This document shows positions 8,348-18,297 of a DNA stretch of 36,313 nucleotides, piece after piece. A model generated the notes under the pieces. That model was not told the DNA's origin and did no database searches. It worked only from the letters and a program-made list of their open reading frames with translations. The translations under genes were made by a program, and so were the position numbers. The first letter of the stretch is position 1; every line of letters starts with the position of its first letter. Origin of the DNA: Burkholderiales bacterium (GTDB lineage Bacteria > Pseudomonadota > Gammaproteobacteria > Burkholderiales > Burkholderiaceae_C); contig CANNRR010000020.1 of assembly GCA_947508055.1 (NCBI GenBank), forward strand, positions 1-36,313, written 5' to 3'.

Positions 8348-8704
8348 ATGAATGTTTTGTTGACGATTATTTTGACGGTTCAAATGCTTTCCGCTTTATC
8401 CATGATTGGCCTGATTTTGGTTCAGCATGGCAAAGGTGCAGATATGGGGGCGGCCTTCGGCAGTGGCGGTTCCGGTAGTTTGTTTGGCGCCAGTGGAAGT
8501 GCGAATTTTTTGTCGCGCACGACTGCAGTTTTGGCAACGGTATTTTTCGTCTGTACTTTGGCTCTCGCGTACTTCGGCAACCTGCGGCCTGCAACATCAG
8601 GTAGCGTTTTGGAGGGCGCTGCAGTCGTGGCGCCTGCAACTGTTGAGGCTGTATCTGCACCGTCCATCGCTGCATCAGGCGTGGGCCAGATTCCGGCCAA
8701 ATAA
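8348..8704 (+). CDS. secG: protein translocase subunit SecG
   Basis: SecG is the small subunit of the SecYEG inner-membrane channel that assists SecA-driven protein export. The 118-residue product has two hydrophobic segments (about 4-24 and 54-72) flanking the family loop LVQHGKGADMGAAFGSGGSG and LFGASGSANFLSRTTAVLA. An Ala/Val-rich tail of about 40 residues is longer than in some relatives and looks unstructured. The ATG at 8348 has AGGAG 6 nt upstream; a TTG at 8342 is less likely. It directly precedes the tRNA-Leu gene. Confidence 0.95.
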   Translation: MNVLLTIILTVQMLSALSMIGLILVQHGKGADMGAAFGSGGSGSLFGASGSANFLSRTTAVLATVFFVCTLALAYFGNLRPATSGSVLEGAAVVAPATVEAVSAPSIAASGVGQIPAK

Positions 8705-8728
8705 TTGCTACTTTAATTGCCTTGTCCC

Positions 8729-8758
8729 TTGGAGAATTGTGGTAAATCAGGGTAAACT
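8729..8758 (+). promoter_or_regulatory. weak sigma-70-like promoter candidate upstream of tRNA-Leu and nuoA
   Basis: TTGGAG (8729-8734) and TAAACT (8753-8758) are spaced by 18 nt and lie about 62 nt upstream of the tRNA. Each hexamer matches the consensus only partly. The 116-nt gap between secG and the tRNA holds no other clear signal. Confidence 0.22.
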
Positions 8759-8820
8759 CTAGTCTTGTCTGAAAATGCAAAACACCTTCGGGGTCCTCAC
8801 GCAGTACAGACAAAAAAGCC

Positions 8821-8905
8821 GCCGTCGTGGTGAAATTGGTAGACACGCTATCTTGAGGGGGTAGTGGCGAGAGCTGTGCGAGTTCGAGTCTCGCCGACGG
8901 CACCA
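8821..8905 (+). tRNA. tRNA-Leu (anticodon GAG)
   Basis: This is an 85-nt class II tRNA. The acceptor stem pairs GCCGTCG (8821-8827) with CGACGGC (8895-8901), then discriminator A and an encoded CCA at 8903-8905. The anticodon arm is CTATC-TTGAGGG-GGTAG, giving anticodon GAG, which reads CUC and CUU leucine codons. The T arm is GCGAG-TTCGAGT-CTCGC, and a long variable arm is present as expected for leucine. It lies between secG and nuoA and may be processed from a transcript that continues into nuo. Confidence 0.96.
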
Positions 8906-8964
8906 AATGGCATTTGGCTCACTCATTTTTTGGGTGGGCCGTAAGTGGTTATAAGAAACGCAAG

Positions 8965-9324
8965 ATGAACCTCGATCAATATCTTCCCGTTCTCTTGTTT
9001 ATGTTGATTGGCCTTGTGACTGGGGTTGCACCTCAGATCATTGGCTATGTGCTGGGTCCTAATCGACCTTACCCGGCAAAAAATTCACCCTACGAATGCG
9101 GTTTTGAAGCATTTGGTGATGCGCGCATGAAATTCGATGTGCGGTATTACTTGGTGGCCATACTCTTTATTTTGTTTGACTTGGAAACCGCACTCCTGTT
9201 TCCTTGGGCGGCATCGCTTAAAGAAATAGGTTTTGGTGGATTTTTACTCGGCATGGAGATCGTTCTCGTTCTCACCATTGGCTTTGTGTACATGTGGTTA
9301 AAAGGCGCCCTGGACTGGGAGTAA
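8965..9324 (+). CDS. nuoA: NADH-quinone oxidoreductase subunit A
   Basis: NuoA is a small membrane subunit of complex I near the quinone channel. The 119-residue product has three transmembrane helices (about 7-28, 62-82 and 90-110) and the conserved loop with [19 protein letters not shown], including the Cys of the 'switch' region, followed by [21 protein letters not shown] start at the ATG at 8965 ([12 protein letters not shown]); an upstream TTG at 8914 adds an improbable charged leader. It is the first gene of the nuo operon, 59 nt after the tRNA, with nuoB 4 nt downstream. Confidence 0.95.
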   Translation: MNLDQYLPVLLFMLIGLVTGVAPQIIGYVLGPNRPYPAKNSPYECGFEAFGDARMKFDVRYYLVAILFILFDLETALLFPWAASLKEIGFGGFLLGMEIVLVLTIGFVYMWLKGALDWE

Positions 9325-9328
9325 TGCA

Positions 9329-9808
9329 ATGATTGAAGGTATTCTCAAAGAGGGCTTCGTCACGACGAGTTATGACTCGGTGGTGAATTGGGCAAAGACT
9401 GGATCCATGTGGCCCATGACCTTTGGCTTGGCTTGCTGTGCGGTTGAAATGATGCATGCGGCAGCGGCGCGGTACGATATCAGCCGGTTTGGTGCTGAAG
9501 TGTTTCGACCAAGTCCTCGTCAATCCGACCTTATCATTGTGGCGGGAACACTGACCAATAAGATGGCGCCAGCATTTCGCAAAGTCTATGACCAAATGGC
9601 TGAGCCGCGCTGGGTGTTGAGCATGGGTTCTTGTGCCAATGGCGGCGGGTACTACCACTACAGCTACTCGGTCGTTCGGGGCTGTGATCGCATAGTTCCG
9701 GTTGATGTATATGTCCCGGGCTGTCCTCCAACTGCAGAGGCTTTGATTTACGGAATTTTGCAGTTGCAGCAAAAAATCCGGCGCACGCAAACTATTGCGC
9801 GGGTGTAA
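9329..9808 (+). CDS. nuoB: NADH-quinone oxidoreductase subunit B
   Basis: NuoB holds the terminal N2 [4Fe-4S] cluster that passes electrons to quinone at the membrane interface. The 159-residue product has all four ligands: the adjacent Cys36-Cys37 in [12 protein letters not shown], Cys102 in [19 protein letters not shown] and Cys132 in [12 protein letters not shown]. The ATG at 9329 is 4 nt after the nuoA stop. Confidence 0.98.
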   Translation: MIEGILKEGFVTTSYDSVVNWAKTGSMWPMTFGLACCAVEMMHAAAARYDISRFGAEVFRPSPRQSDLIIVAGTLTNKMAPAFRKVYDQMAEPRWVLSMGSCANGGGYYHYSYSVVRGCDRIVPVDVYVPGCPPTAEALIYGILQLQQKIRRTQTIARV

Positions 9809-9816
9809 GGACAAGC

Positions 9817-10425
9817 ATGACAATATTTTCCGTATCACCTGAAGCTACCCTGCATGCTGTAAAGGCGGCGTTGGGTGACAAGATTAAGAGTGTTTCCCTT
9901 GCATTGGGTGAGGTAACGGTGCTGGTGTCTGCTGAGAATTACATTGCATCAGCCGTTGCGCTCAAAGACGACCCGGCGTGCAAGTTTGAGCAGTTGATCG
10001 ATTTGTGCGGTGTTGATTATTCTGAATACCTGGATGGCAGTCCCGACGGTTTGCGCTTTTGCGTGGTTTGTCACCTGTTGTCGGTCAGCCTGAATCAACG
10101 CGTTCGCCTGAAGGTCTTTGCAGGTGATGACTTGGCTCCGTTGCTTCCTTCGTTGCTCGAGGTCTGGAGTGCGGCCAACTGGTTTGAACGCGAGGCTTTT
10201 GATTTGTTTGGGATTGTTTTTGACGGGCACCCGGATCTGCGTCGTATTTTGACTGACTATGGATTTATTGGGCACCCGTTTCGTAAAGACTTTCCGCGTA
10301 CTGGGCATGTTGAAATGCGGTTTGATGCTGAACTTGGACGAATTATTTATCAGCCAATAACGATTGAGGATCGCGAAATTACGCCTCGCATTATTCGTGA
10401 AAGCAACTATGGAGGCCTGCAATAA
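9817..10425 (+). CDS. nuoC: NADH-quinone oxidoreductase subunit C
   Basis: NuoC is the 30-kDa-type connecting subunit of the peripheral arm of complex I; it carries no cofactor. The 202-residue protein has the C-terminal signature [20 protein letters not shown] followed by [17 protein letters not shown]. It is a separate gene, unlike the nuoCD fusion of enterobacteria. The ATG at 9817 has an AAGGA site upstream. Confidence 0.97.
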   Translation: MTIFSVSPEATLHAVKAALGDKIKSVSLALGEVTVLVSAENYIASAVALKDDPACKFEQLIDLCGVDYSEYLDGSPDGLRFCVVCHLLSVSLNQRVRLKVFAGDDLAPLLPSLLEVWSAANWFEREAFDLFGIVFDGHPDLRRILTDYGFIGHPFRKDFPRTGHVEMRFDAELGRIIYQPITIEDREITPRIIRESNYGGLQ

Positions 10426-10437
10426 GCAGTTGAATGC

Positions 10438-11691
10438 ATGGCCGAAATACACAACTACACACTTAACTTCGGGCCTCAACACCCAGCTGCCCATGGCGTG
10501 TTGCGTCTGGTGCTTGAATTGGATGGCGAGGTTATTCAACGCGCAGATCCGCATATTGGACTGCTGCACAGGGCGACCGAGAAGTTGGCTGAGAGCAAGA
10601 CCTATATGCAGTCCCTGCCCTATATGGACCGTCTTGACTACATGTCGATGATGTGCAATGAGCACGCCTACTGTCTCGCATTAGAAAAAATGCTGGGATT
10701 GGAAGTTCCGGAGCGTGCCCAATACATTCGTGTCATGTTCTCTGAAATCACGCGAATGTTGAATCATTTACTGTGGGTCGGTGCATCGGCAATTGACTGT
10801 GGTGCCATGACTGTCATGCTCTTTGCATTTCGCGAGCGTGAGGATTTGATGGATATGTATGAGGCGGTTAGTGGGGCGCGTATGCACGCCGCGTACTTCC
10901 GCCCTGGTGGCGTTTATCGTGACCTGCCAGACTCGATGCCACGTCATCAATCGAATAAAGTGCGTTCAGCGAAGTCGACTGAAGCGCTCAATCGAAATCG
11001 TGGAGGAAGTCTGTTGGACTTTATCGACGATTTCACCCAACGGTTCCCGACCTTCTTGGGCGAGTATCACACCTTGCTCACGGACAACCGAATTTGGAAG
11101 CAGCGTACAGTTGACATTGGCGTAGTGACCGCTGAGCGCGCCTTGAATTTGGGCTTCACGGGTCCAATGCTTAGAGGATCTGGCGTTGCGTGGGATTTGC
11201 GTAAAAAGCAACCTTACGACGTCTACGATAAGTTGGATTTTGATATTCCCGTAGGCGTTACCGGGGACACCTACGATCGCTACCTCGTACGCATGGAGGA
11301 GATGAAGCAATCCAATAGGATTATCAAACAGTGTGTGGATTGGCTGAAAGTCAATCCGGGTCCTGTGATTTCGGATAACCGCAAAGTTGCACCTCCTGAC
11401 CGTGAGTCGATGAAATCCAAAATGGAGGATTTGATTCACCATTTCAAGTTGTTTTCGGAGGGGTTTTGCGTGCCGAAGGGAGAGGCTTACGCGGCTATCG
11501 AACATCCTAAAGGCGAGTTTGGTATCTACTTCATCAGCGATGGCGCAAACAAACCGTATCGCATGAAGATTCGTCCCCCGGCATTTGTGCATCTGGCAGC
11601 ACTCGATGAAATGGGGAAGGGGCACATGATTGCGGATGCTGTGGCCATCATTGGGACCATGGACATTGTGTTTGGGGAAGTGGATCGATGA
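10438..11691 (+). CDS. nuoD: NADH-quinone oxidoreductase subunit D
   Basis: NuoD is the 49-kDa-type subunit that lines the quinone pocket together with NuoB and is related to the large subunit of NiFe hydrogenases, without the metal-binding cysteines. The 417-residue product opens with [20 protein letters not shown] and contains [29 protein letters not shown], and the C-terminal [19 protein letters not shown], ending in [18 protein letters not shown]. Its stop overlaps nuoE by 4 nt (ATGA). Confidence 0.98.
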   Translation: MAEIHNYTLNFGPQHPAAHGVLRLVLELDGEVIQRADPHIGLLHRATEKLAESKTYMQSLPYMDRLDYMSMMCNEHAYCLALEKMLGLEVPERAQYIRVMFSEITRMLNHLLWVGASAIDCGAMTVMLFAFREREDLMDMYEAVSGARMHAAYFRPGGVYRDLPDSMPRHQSNKVRSAKSTEALNRNRGGSLLDFIDDFTQRFPTFLGEYHTLLTDNRIWKQRTVDIGVVTAERALNLGFTGPMLRGSGVAWDLRKKQPYDVYDKLDFDIPVGVTGDTYDRYLVRMEEMKQSNRIIKQCVDWLKVNPGPVISDNRKVAPPDRESMKSKMEDLIHHFKLFSEGFCVPKGEAYAAIEHPKGEFGIYFISDGANKPYRMKIRPPAFVHLAALDEMGKGHMIADAVAIIGTMDIVFGEVDR

Positions 11692-12176
11692 TTTCAGAAG
11701 AATCCCAATTGCGCTTCGCTCGCGAAGTCGCGAAATACCCGGCTGACCAGAAGCAGTCAGCAGTCATGGCATGTTTGGCCATCACACAGCAAGAACTTGG
11801 TTATGTGAGCCAGGAAGCTGAGCGTGATATTGCGCAGTATCTTGGTATGCCAGTAATGGCTGTACATGAGGTGACCACCTTCTACAACATGTACAACCAG
11901 CGTCCGGTTGGGAAGTTCAAACTTAACGTTTGCACCAATTTGCCGTGCCAATTGCGTGATGGTGTCAGTACCTTGCAATACCTTGAGAAAAAGTTGGGGA
12001 TCACCATGGGGCAAACTACCTCCGATGGGATGTTTACCCTTCAGCAAAGTGAGTGTTTGGGTGCCTGCGCTGATTCTCCGGTGCTGTTGGTCAACGATCG
12101 GTCAATGTGCAGTTTTATGACGCCGGAGAAACTGGACCAATTGGTGGATGGTTTGCGTGCGGCGGGAGATAAATGA
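11688..12176 (+). CDS. nuoE: NADH-quinone oxidoreductase subunit E
   Basis: NuoE carries the off-path N1a [2Fe-2S] cluster of the NADH dehydrogenase module. In this 162-residue product the ligands are Cys82 and Cys87 (CTNLPC) and Cys123 and Cys127 (ECLGAC), the thioredoxin-like ferredoxin pattern. The N-terminal helical domain contains [20 protein letters not shown]. It overlaps nuoD and nuoF by 4 nt each, implying tight translational coupling. Confidence 0.97.
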   Translation: MISEESQLRFAREVAKYPADQKQSAVMACLAITQQELGYVSQEAERDIAQYLGMPVMAVHEVTTFYNMYNQRPVGKFKLNVCTNLPCQLRDGVSTLQYLEKKLGITMGQTTSDGMFTLQQSECLGACADSPVLLVNDRSMCSFMTPEKLDQLVDGLRAAGDK

Positions 12177-13528
12177 TGACAGCGCAGGACATACTTTCTC
12201 AGTTCCGCGCTACCGGCGTGCAAACCTGTTTTCATGATCGGCACATTAATCCACAAATTCTTGCGGGCCTGAACGGCTCTAACTGGCGCTTGAAAGATTA
12301 CGAGGCGCGCGGAGGATATCAGGCACTTCGCAAAGTATTAGGTAAAGATGGCGGTGAGGCAATGACCCAGGAGCAGGTTATTGCAACTGTTAAAGAATCC
12401 GCTTTGCGTGGACGCGGTGGGGCCGGTTTTCCGACGGGGTTGAAGTGGAGTTTCATGCCGCGTCAGTTCCCAGGCCAAAAGTACTTGGTCTGCAATTCGG
12501 ATGAAGGTGAACCAGGTACATGCAAAGACCGTGACATCATGGAGTTCAACCCCCATATTGTCATTGAGGGTATGGTGATAGCAGCCTTTGCGATGGGTAT
12601 TTCGGTGGGATACAACTACATCCATGGAGAGATCTTTTCGACCTATGACCGGTTTGAAGAGGCTTTGGGAGAAGCGCGTGCGGCAGGACTCCTTGGTGAC
12701 AATATTTTGGGCAGTGGCTTCAGCTTTCAATTGCATGCAGCGCATGGGTTTGGTGCATATATTTGTGGAGAAGAAACGGCCTTGTTGGAGTCTCTTGAAG
12801 GCAAGAAAGGGCAACCACGTTTCAAGCCACCGTTTCCCGCCAGTTTTGGCCTCTACGGGAAGCCAACTACGATCAACAATACCGAAACATTTGCTTCAGT
12901 TCCTTGGATTATTCGCAACGGTGGGCAAGCTTACCTGGAATGTGGCAAGCCGAACAATGGCGGTACCAAGATTTACTCAGTGAGTGGAGATGTTGAAATG
13001 CCGGGCAACTTCGAGGTTCCGATGGGGACTCCGTTTGCCAAAGTGTTGGAATTGGCGGGTGGTGTGCGTACTGGGCGCAAGCTTAAGGCGGTCATTCCTG
13101 GGGGCTCTTCGTCACCCATATTGCCAGCATCCGTCATGATGGATTGCACGATGGACTATGACTCGATTGCGAAGGCGGGGTCCATGCTGGGGTCCGGCGC
13201 TGTGATCGTGCTGGATGACAGTCGATGCATGGTTAAGAGTCTACAGCGTCTGAGCTATTTCTATATGCATGAGTCCTGTGGTCAATGTACACCTTGCCGT
13301 GAGGGTACAGGATGGCTGTCGCGCGTGGTGGACCGTATTGAAAATGGGCATGGTCGCGCCAGCGATCTGGACTTGTTGGACAGTGTTGCTGAGGATATCC
13401 AAGGGCGCACGATTTGTGCTTTGGGTGATGCGGCGGCAATGCCGGTACGCGCCATGATCAAGCATTTCAGGCATGAATTTGAATACCACGTAGAGCACAA
13501 GACCTGTATGGTCCCAGCTTACGTTTGA
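12173..13528 (+). CDS. nuoF: NADH-quinone oxidoreductase subunit F
   Basis: NuoF binds NADH and FMN and carries the N3 [4Fe-4S] cluster, so it is where electrons enter complex I. The 451-residue product shows the NADH/FMN motifs [13 protein letters not shown] and [15 protein letters not shown], the [20 protein letters not shown] segment, and cluster ligands Cys369, Cys372, Cys375 ([12 protein letters not shown]) and Cys415 (TICALGD). Translation may start at the ATG at 12173 or at the next codon, also ATG. Confidence 0.98.
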   Translation: MMTAQDILSQFRATGVQTCFHDRHINPQILAGLNGSNWRLKDYEARGGYQALRKVLGKDGGEAMTQEQVIATVKESALRGRGGAGFPTGLKWSFMPRQFPGQKYLVCNSDEGEPGTCKDRDIMEFNPHIVIEGMVIAAFAMGISVGYNYIHGEIFSTYDRFEEALGEARAAGLLGDNILGSGFSFQLHAAHGFGAYICGEETALLESLEGKKGQPRFKPPFPASFGLYGKPTTINNTETFASVPWIIRNGGQAYLECGKPNNGGTKIYSVSGDVEMPGNFEVPMGTPFAKVLELAGGVRTGRKLKAVIPGGSSSPILPASVMMDCTMDYDSIAKAGSMLGSGAVIVLDDSRCMVKSLQRLSYFYMHESCGQCTPCREGTGWLSRVVDRIENGHGRASDLDLLDSVAEDIQGRTICALGDAAAMPVRAMIKHFRHEFEYHVEHKTCMVPAYV

Positions 13529-13540
13529 GCGAGTCACAAG

Positions 13541-15679
13541 ATGATTGAAATCGAACTCGACGGCAAGAAGGTTGACATTGTTGAAGGCAGCATGATCATG
13601 CATGCGGCCGAAAAGGCAGGCACCTACATTCCCCATTTTTGCTATCACAAGAAGTTGAGTATTGCGGCCAGTTGCCGTATGTGCTTGGTGGATGTGGAGA
13701 AAATGCCCAAGCCAATGCCCGCCTGCGCGACCCCAGTCACTCAGGGCATGATTGTCCGCACAAAGAGTGATAAGGCAGTCAAAGCCCAAAAGTCGGTCAT
13801 GGAGTTTTTGTTGATCAATCATCCCCTGGATTGTCCGATTTGCGACCAGGGTGGCGAGTGTCAGTTGCAGGATTTGGCCGTTGGCTACGGCGGATCTTCC
13901 TCTCGGTATCAGGAAGAGAAGCGTGTTGTGTTTCATAAAGACATAGGTCCGCTGGTCTCAATGGAAGAAATGAGCCGATGCATTCACTGCACGCGCTGTG
14001 TCCGTTTTGGTCAAGAAATCGCTGGTGTCATGGAGTTGGGCATGTCGCATCGTGGTGAGCATGCAGAGATAGAGACTTTTCTGGGCCAATCTGTGGACTC
14101 GGAATTGTCGGGAAACATGATCGATATCTGCCCGGTCGGGGCTTTGACGAGCAAGCCATTCAGATACAACGCTCGCACGTGGGAATTGTCTCGTCGTAAA
14201 TCAATTAGCCCGCACGACTCAACGGGGGCAAATCTAATTGTTCAAGTAAAAAATGATCGGGTAATGCGGGTTGTTCCATTGGAAAATGAAGCTGTCAACG
14301 AGTGTTGGATCGCTGACCGAGACCGGTTTTCATATGAAGCGTTAAATAGTGACGAACGACTGACAACACCCATGCTCAAGCAGGGCGGCGAGTGGAAGTC
14401 TGTAGATTGGAAAACCGCGCTTGAGTATGTTGCGCATGGCTTGCAAAGCGTGAAGGCCAATTATGGTGCTGCCTCGATTGGTACTTTAGTGAGCCCGCAC
14501 AGTACCTTGGAAGAGTTGTATTTGGCAAGCGCGTTGGTTCGCGGTCTTGGTAGTGAAAATATTGATTACCGACTTCGTAACGCTGAGTTTGAGGTTGCTC
14601 AAAAAGGGACTCGCTTTTTGGGAATGGCGATTTCCCAACTTTCGCAGCTCCAAGGCGTACTGGTTATCGGCTCGAATCTTCGTAAAGATCATCCTCTGTT
14701 TGCCCAGCGAATTCGTCAAGCTGTTCGTGCTGGCTGTGTGGTTAGTGCCATAGGAGAGCGGGAGAGTGATTGGGCAATGCCTCTGCGTCACTATTGCGTT
14801 GTACCGTCTACAGGATGGGTGCAGTCTGTAGCAGACATTGCTGTGGCAATTGCACTGGAAAAGGGGATATCAGCTCCAATGAGCGGCCAAGCTACCGATA
14901 TTGCGAAGGAACTAGCGAAGTCACTGATGACCGGGGAGCGTCGCGCAATATTGCTTGGCAACGCGGCGGCCCATCACCCACATGCGTCGCATCTATTGGC
15001 CTTATCGAATTGGATGGCTGCGCAGACCGGCGCAGTGGTTGGCTATCTTTCTGAAGCCGCAAATACCGTGGGCGCGCAGTTGGTTGGTGCGTTGCCTGGC
15101 ACTGGTGGGTTGAACGCAGGTCAAATGCTGGCAGGAGGTTTAAAGGCAGCGATTTTGTTGAACAACGAGCCGGAGTTTGATTCGGCAGGTGGCAGTGGAG
15201 CGGTTCAGTCTTTGGGGCAATGTGAGATGGTTGTGACATTGAGTCCATTCAAGGCGAATATGGCTTTTAGCGATGTGTTGTTACCGATGGCGCCATTTAC
15301 TGAAACTCCTGGTACTTTTGTGAATGCTGAGGGTCGCGTGCAGACATTCCATGCCGTCGCAAAGCCTCAGGGCGAGGCTCGTCCAGCGTGGAAGATACTC
15401 CGCGCATTGGCTAATGTATTGAAGTTACCGGGTTTTGAATTTAATTCTGCACAAGAAGTTTTGTCCCACCTTCATGCAGAAAACCAGGGAGTTGTACCTG
15501 ATCATGCGCCCGCCAACCGCCTCAGCAATGCATGTACATTGCCTTCGGTTTACTTGAACTCTCAGGTTGAACCCAGTGTTGCAGGGATTTATCAATTGGA
15601 TGGCATCGTACGCCGTGCTTCATCGCTTCAATTGACTGCAGATGCCAGAGGTATTGGGACGCAGGAGGTTGCTGCATGA
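13541..15679 (+). CDS. nuoG: NADH-quinone oxidoreductase subunit G
   Basis: NuoG is the largest peripheral-arm subunit and carries clusters N1b, N5 and N4 on the electron path. The 712-residue protein has the [2Fe-2S] ligands Cys34, Cys45, Cys48 and Cys62, the His-ligated N5 set His94, Cys98, Cys101 and Cys107 ([14 protein letters not shown]), and the N4 set Cys147, Cys150, Cys153 and Cys197. The extra N7 cluster of enterobacterial and Thermus NuoG is missing: where its cysteines would be, the sequence reads [14 protein letters not shown]. This short, mitochondrial-like form is usual in betaproteobacteria. The molybdopterin-like C-terminal half lacks catalytic residues. It overlaps nuoH by 4 nt. 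Confidence 0.98.
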   Translation: MIEIELDGKKVDIVEGSMIMHAAEKAGTYIPHFCYHKKLSIAASCRMCLVDVEKMPKPMPACATPVTQGMIVRTKSDKAVKAQKSVMEFLLINHPLDCPICDQGGECQLQDLAVGYGGSSSRYQEEKRVVFHKDIGPLVSMEEMSRCIHCTRCVRFGQEIAGVMELGMSHRGEHAEIETFLGQSVDSELSGNMIDICPVGALTSKPFRYNARTWELSRRKSISPHDSTGANLIVQVKNDRVMRVVPLENEAVNECWIADRDRFSYEALNSDERLTTPMLKQGGEWKSVDWKTALEYVAHGLQSVKANYGAASIGTLVSPHSTLEELYLASALVRGLGSENIDYRLRNAEFEVAQKGTRFLGMAISQLSQLQGVLVIGSNLRKDHPLFAQRIRQAVRAGCVVSAIGERESDWAMPLRHYCVVPSTGWVQSVADIAVAIALEKGISAPMSGQATDIAKELAKSLMTGERRAILLGNAAAHHPHASHLLALSNWMAAQTGAVVGYLSEAANTVGAQLVGALPGTGGLNAGQMLAGGLKAAILLNNEPEFDSAGGSGAVQSLGQCEMVVTLSPFKANMAFSDVLLPMAPFTETPGTFVNAEGRVQTFHAVAKPQGEARPAWKILRALANVLKLPGFEFNSAQEVLSHLHAENQGVVPDHAPANRLSNACTLPSVYLNSQVEPSVAGIYQLDGIVRRASSLQLTADARGIGTQEVAA

Positions 15680-16758
15680 TCGACTTCATTTTTGCCTTTG
15701 GTCGAGGCATCATTGATGCTTCATGGTGGACGTCACTTGCATGGCCGACTATTTGGGCCCTCATCAAGGTATCTCTGGTATTGGTCCTGGTATTGACCGC
15801 TGTGACCTATGCAACATTATGGGAGCGCAAGTTGTTGGGCTGGGTGCAAATTCGGCTTGGACCAAATCGGGTTGGTCCATGGGGACTGCTACAACCAATT
15901 GCAGATGCCTTGAAGTTGATGACGAAGGAAATCGTTCGTCCGACTGCAGCTGATAAGGCTCTTTTTTATCTGGGCCCGGTGTTGACCGTTGGACCATCAC
16001 TTGCTGCTTGGGCCGTTATACCGTTTGGTCCTGAAATTGCTGCAGCGAATCTAAATGCTGGGCTTTTGTTTCTCATGGCCATTACCTCCATGGAGGTTTA
16101 CGGCGTCATCATCTCTGGGTGGGCATCGAACTCCAAGTATGCGTTCCTTGGGGCGTTGCGTGCTTCGGCCCAAATGGTGAGTTATGAGATTGGTATGGGG
16201 TTTTGTTTTTTGATCGTTTTGATGGTGTCTGCCAGCCTTAACCTTTCAGATATTGTGGCAGGGCAGGGCAAGGGATATTTCAGCCAGATGGGGCTCTCCT
16301 TTTTATCCTGGAATTGGTTGCCACTGTTGCCGATAGTGGTTGTTTATTTTGTGTCCGGGCTAGCTGAGACTAACAGGACACCATTTGACGTTATTGAAGG
16401 CGAGTCGGAGATAGTTGCTGGTCACATGGTTGAGTACTCGGGAATGTCATGGGCGATGTTTCAGATGGCGGAGTATGCCAATATCTGGCTAATTTCTGTT
16501 CTTGCTTCGGTGATGTTTTTTGGTGGATGGTTGTCACCCATCGACAGTGCGTTCGCGAATTGGATACCCGGGTGGATTTGGCTTGGTATTAAGACGTTTT
16601 GCGTGATGACGCTGTTTATTTGGGTTCGAGTTACTTTTCCTCGGTTTAGGTATGACCAGATTATGCGACTGGGATGGAAGGTATTTATTCCTGTTACCTT
16701 GGTATGGTTGGTGGTAGTTGGAGTTTGGATGCAGACTCCTTGGAATATTTGGAAGTAA
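15676..16758 (+). CDS. nuoH: NADH-quinone oxidoreductase subunit H
   Basis: NuoH is the membrane subunit that joins the two arms of complex I and forms part of the quinone tunnel and the first proton path. The 360-residue protein has about eight hydrophobic helices. Conserved loops include [20 protein letters not shown], a Lys/Asp-rich segment after it ([10 protein letters not shown]), and [20 protein letters not shown] with the acidic residues that line the quinone cavity. Confidence 0.98.
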   Translation: MIDFIFAFGRGIIDASWWTSLAWPTIWALIKVSLVLVLVLTAVTYATLWERKLLGWVQIRLGPNRVGPWGLLQPIADALKLMTKEIVRPTAADKALFYLGPVLTVGPSLAAWAVIPFGPEIAAANLNAGLLFLMAITSMEVYGVIISGWASNSKYAFLGALRASAQMVSYEIGMGFCFLIVLMVSASLNLSDIVAGQGKGYFSQMGLSFLSWNWLPLLPIVVVYFVSGLAETNRTPFDVIEGESEIVAGHMVEYSGMSWAMFQMAEYANIWLISVLASVMFFGGWLSPIDSAFANWIPGWIWLGIKTFCVMTLFIWVRVTFPRFRYDQIMRLGWKVFIPVTLVWLVVVGVWMQTPWNIWK

Positions 16759-16770
16759 TTAGAGTTGCCT

Positions 16771-17304
16771 ATGTCTACCCCCACTTCAAATACTGCAGCG
16801 TCGTCGCCTAACAACGCCTTCTCGTTGAAGGATTTTCTGTCCAGCTTTCTGCTGATTGAACTCGCAAAAGGAATGTTGCTGACGGGTAAGTACGCTTTTC
16901 GGAGCAAAATTACGCTGCAATATCCTGAAGAGAAGACGCCTCTGTCACCACGATTTCGGGGGCTGCATGCTTTACGTCGTTATGAAAACGGTGAGGAGCG
17001 GTGCATTGCATGCAAACTGTGTGAAGCAATTTGTCCTGCCCAAGCGATAACGATTGAATCTGAAATGCGCGACGACGGATCTCGTCGTACTACGCGATAC
17101 GACATCGACCTTACTAAGTGTATTTTTTGCGGATTTTGTGAAGAAAGTTGTCCGGTGGACTCGATTGTTGAAACCCATATTCTTGAGTACCACGGTGACA
17201 AGCGAGGCGATTTGTATTTCACCAAGGAAATGCTCTTAGCTGTGGGGGACAAGTATGAAACCGAAATTGCGTCCTGCAAGTTGGCTGATGCCAAATATCG
17301 TTGA
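16771..17304 (+). CDS. nuoI: NADH-quinone oxidoreductase subunit I
   Basis: NuoI carries clusters N6a and N6b, which relay electrons to N2. The 177-residue product contains two ferredoxin motifs: Cys78, 81, 84, 88 ([12 protein letters not shown]) and Cys117, 120, 123, 127 ([12 protein letters not shown]). A short hydrophobic N-terminal helix ([19 protein letters not shown]) anchors it against the membrane arm. I prefer the ATG at 16771 to a TTG two codons upstream. An S/T/A-rich N-terminal extension of about 17 residues precedes the conserved part. Confidence 0.97.
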   Translation: MSTPTSNTAASSPNNAFSLKDFLSSFLLIELAKGMLLTGKYAFRSKITLQYPEEKTPLSPRFRGLHALRRYENGEERCIACKLCEAICPAQAITIESEMRDDGSRRTTRYDIDLTKCIFCGFCEESCPVDSIVETHILEYHGDKRGDLYFTKEMLLAVGDKYETEIASCKLADAKYR

Positions 17305-17329
17305 TCAGCCGCAAGAAAGAACTTGAATT

Positions 17330-17986
17330 ATGAGTGTAACGACCGGTATGTTTTATGTGTTTTCCACGATTATGCTATTGGCAGCGTTTCGTGTGATTAC
17401 TGCACGCAATCCGGTGCATGCCGTTTTGTTCTTGGTATTGACGTTTTTCCAGGCTGCAATGATATGGATGTTGCTAAAGGCAGAGTTTCTGGCAATTGCT
17501 CTGGTGTTGGTATACGTTGGCGCAGTAATGGTGCTGTTCCTTTTTGTGGTGATGATGCTGGACGTAAAGATTGAGGGGTTGCGTGTTGGCTTTTGGAACC
17601 ATTTCCCGCTTGCGGCATTGGTTGGGGTTGTCATTGCCTTGGAGATGGTTGCTGTTTTGATGGGAGGGTTCCGCACAGCCGATGGTCCGGATAGCCTGGT
17701 TTTTACTTCGACTGGTGTGCTTCCCGTCTCGAATACAAAAGAACTGGGTATCTTGATGTACACCCAGTACATCTACCCGTTGGAAGTTGCTACGGCCATA
17801 TTGCTAGTGGCGATGGTTGCAGCAATTGCGCTGACTCTGCGCACGCGTAAGGATACCAAGTACACGAAACCTGACCATCAGGTTCGTGTGAAGGCGGGTG
17901 ACCGTATGACAGTTTTAAAAATGGAGGCAACAAGAACGGATGTTGATCGCACTTCGGTGGCCTCAATTGCGGAGACAAAAGCATGA
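17330..17986 (+). CDS. nuoJ: NADH-quinone oxidoreductase subunit J
   Basis: NuoJ is a five-helix membrane subunit next to NuoK; its third helix changes conformation during proton pumping. The 218-residue product has the conserved [17 protein letters not shown] and [18 protein letters not shown] segments. The C-terminal ~45 residues (after [12 protein letters not shown]) are polar, charged and presumably cytoplasmic. The ATGA overlap with nuoK is 4 nt. Confidence 0.97.
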   Translation: MSVTTGMFYVFSTIMLLAAFRVITARNPVHAVLFLVLTFFQAAMIWMLLKAEFLAIALVLVYVGAVMVLFLFVVMMLDVKIEGLRVGFWNHFPLAALVGVVIALEMVAVLMGGFRTADGPDSLVFTSTGVLPVSNTKELGILMYTQYIYPLEVATAILLVAMVAAIALTLRTRKDTKYTKPDHQVRVKAGDRMTVLKMEATRTDVDRTSVASIAETKA

Positions 17987-18291
17987 CTTTGACGCTTGGA
18001 CACTTTTTATCGCTGGGGGCAATGTTGTTTGCACTGTCGGTCGTCGGCATATTTTTGAATCGCCGTAATTTAATTGTGTTACTCATGGCTATTGAGCTTA
18101 TGTTGTTAGCCGTTAATACAAACTTTGTTGCGTTTTCGCATTATCTGCACGATATGCATGGACAAATATTTGTATTTTTCATACTCACTGTTGCGGCAGC
18201 TGAGTCCGCAATTGGGCTGGCCATTTTGGTTCTGGTGTTTCGCAATCGTTCCAGCATTAATGTGGATGATCTCAATACGCTCAAGGGTTAA
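17983..18291 (+). CDS. nuoK: NADH-quinone oxidoreductase subunit K
   Basis: NuoK is an MrpC-like three-helix membrane subunit with two buried glutamates in the proton path. In this 102-residue product they lie in [20 protein letters not shown] and [18 protein letters not shown]. Length and topology are typical for the family. It is followed 6 nt later by nuoL. Confidence 0.98.
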   Translation: MTLTLGHFLSLGAMLFALSVVGIFLNRRNLIVLLMAIELMLLAVNTNFVAFSHYLHDMHGQIFVFFILTVAAAESAIGLAILVLVFRNRSSINVDDLNTLKG

Positions 18292-18297
18292 AAATAT

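Noticed and set aside
8821-8905. tRNA-Leu as a possible integration site
   Set aside because: No integrase, repeated tRNA 3' end or foreign gene content is seen nearby; the tRNA is embedded in conserved housekeeping order.
13541-15679. Apparent loss of the N7 cluster in NuoG
   Set aside because: The short NuoG without N7 cysteines is the normal form in mitochondria and many betaproteobacteria, so it is not a defect.
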